Source of the DNA: Mesorhizobium sp.
GTDB lineage: Bacteria; Pseudomonadota; Alphaproteobacteria; Rhizobiales; Rhizobiaceae
Direction: 5' to 3'
DNA: 64,000 bases
NCBI GenBank assembly: GCA_004017535.1
Contig: SAJS01000003.1
Coordinates: 186,001-250,000 of the forward strand
The notes beneath the pieces are model-generated. The model did not search any database. It saw only the letters and a program-made list of their open reading frames with translations, and had not been told where the DNA came from. Position 1 is the stretch's first letter. Every line of letters starts with the position of its first letter. The position numbers and the translations under genes were made by a program. Positions 63,430 through 64,000 of the stretch are shown here, piece after piece.

Positions 63430-64000
63430 TCAGGCCCGACCGTGCCGCCGGGCGACCAGCACAAAGACGCCGAGCAAAAGCACGCTGGCCAAAGCAGTCG
63501 CGGCGGCGAATTCGGGCACCGGGCGGAAATTGCCGGCATCAATCAAAAGCGAGGCGGCGATCGGGCCGATGGCGAGACCGAAGAGCTGCGCGGCCGGAAC
63601 CAGAAGCACTGCCGTTCGCGTCTCGTCGGCGGTGATTGCCATGCGTATCTGATAGGGCACGATGAAGAGCAGGATGAAGCCCATCACCAGCGCAACCGCC
63701 CAGAAGACCGAAAGACTCGGGCCGGACGCAAGCAGGACAGAGCTGATCGCCGCGACGATCCCGATGATCGTGATGGCAAAACGGTAATCGATGCGCGCCT
63801 CGAAGACCGTCGCGGTCATGGCGCCGATCACCTGCGCGGCGAGGCTTGCCGACACCATCAGGCCGACGGTGCGGCCGTCGATGCCGAACTCAGCGCCGAT
63901 GGGCTCCAGAAACGCCCAGACGGCGCCGAAGAACATGAAATAGCAGAAGATCGAGAGCAGCGCGGTGATCGCCGGCACTGTCGCCACATTGGCGAACTGC
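63430..64000 (-). CDS. MFS transporter, C-terminal part
   Basis: The open frame continues past the right window edge. The visible 190 residues show six hydrophobic segments of a major facilitator C-terminal half (LSIFCYFMFFGAVWAFLEPIG, then MVSASLAAQVIGAM and further helices). An internal GTG at 63987 is not the true start because the frame upstream is open to 64000. It precedes the oxidase and PLP genes in one operon, so import of their substrate or export of a product is likely. The substrate is unknown. Confidence 0.8.
   Translation of the reverse strand, partial: QFANVATVPAITALLSIFCYFMFFGAVWAFLEPIGAEFGIDGRTVGLMVSASLAAQVIGAMTATVFEARIDYRFAITIIGIVAAISSVLLASGPSLSVFWAVALVMGFILLFIVPYQIRMAITADETRTAVLLVPAAQLFGLAIGPIAASLLIDAGNFRPVPEFAAATALASVLLLGVFVLVARRHGRA

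Overview
The window looks like a chromosomal segment of an alphaproteobacterium of the order Hyphomicrobiales, most like Mesorhizobium. This rests on high GC content, the housekeeping gene set (tadA, an rluB-type pseudouridine synthase, rsmD, a peptidase M16 pair, ileS, ribF, a TIGR01459-type HAD hydrolase), PrsD/PrsE-like type I secretion genes, and several palindromic intergenic repeats of the rhizobial type. The species is inferred, not proven. No tRNA, rRNA, CRISPR array or intact insertion sequence was seen.

Layout. 1-971: tail of a phospholipase D-like gene and an endonuclease/exonuclease/phosphatase protein. 981-7581: a minus-strand sugar operon (LacI regulator, binding protein, two permeases, GH127 beta-L-arabinofuranosidase) with paired operator-like sites upstream and no ATPase gene. 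7799-14295: a putative phosphorelay made of a hybrid histidine kinase with four GAF domains, a separate Hpt protein, and a receiver domain fused to an EamA/DMT membrane transporter. 14296-15351: about 1 kb of decayed accessory DNA with the tail of a broken tyrosine recombinase. 15352-16719: a duplicated outer-membrane barrel protein with a clear terminator. 16780-22541: a type I secretion operon (adaptor, ABC exporter, large repeat-containing substrate with calcium-type loops).

23062-33779 is conserved core: M16 pair with patatin, rsmD, pseudouridine synthase, tadA, a lipoprotein and ileS. 34086-40579 is an accessory insert between ileS and ribF: a MipA/OmpV protein, four glycosyltransferase-type genes and an HdeD-like protein. 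40593-42457: ribF and the HAD gene. 42738-46689: two tandem TadG-like von Willebrand proteins. 46782-49948: LysE exporter, DUF2189 protein, CAP-domain lipoprotein and an isopenicillin N synthase-like oxygenase. 50018-53637: a MarR-EmrA-EmrB efflux operon with a perfect 20-base operator and a foldable RNA candidate in the emrA-emrB gap.

53911-59733 is a tightly packed six-gene phospholipid operon resembling the poorly characterised E. coli ynbABCD genes, with an added acyltransferase and a small membrane protein. It encodes CDP-alcohol phosphatidyltransferase, hydrolase-methyltransferase, PAP2-dual specificity phosphatase, acyltransferase and CDP-diglyceride synthase domains, which is close to a complete alternative phospholipid head-group pathway. 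The window ends with a MarR-GNAT fusion regulator, a REP-type repeat, and an operon of an MFS transporter, a sugar-lactone oxidase and a DSD1-type PLP enzyme. The two strongest candidates for under-described systems are the kinase/Hpt/receiver-transporter relay and the ynb-like lipid operon.
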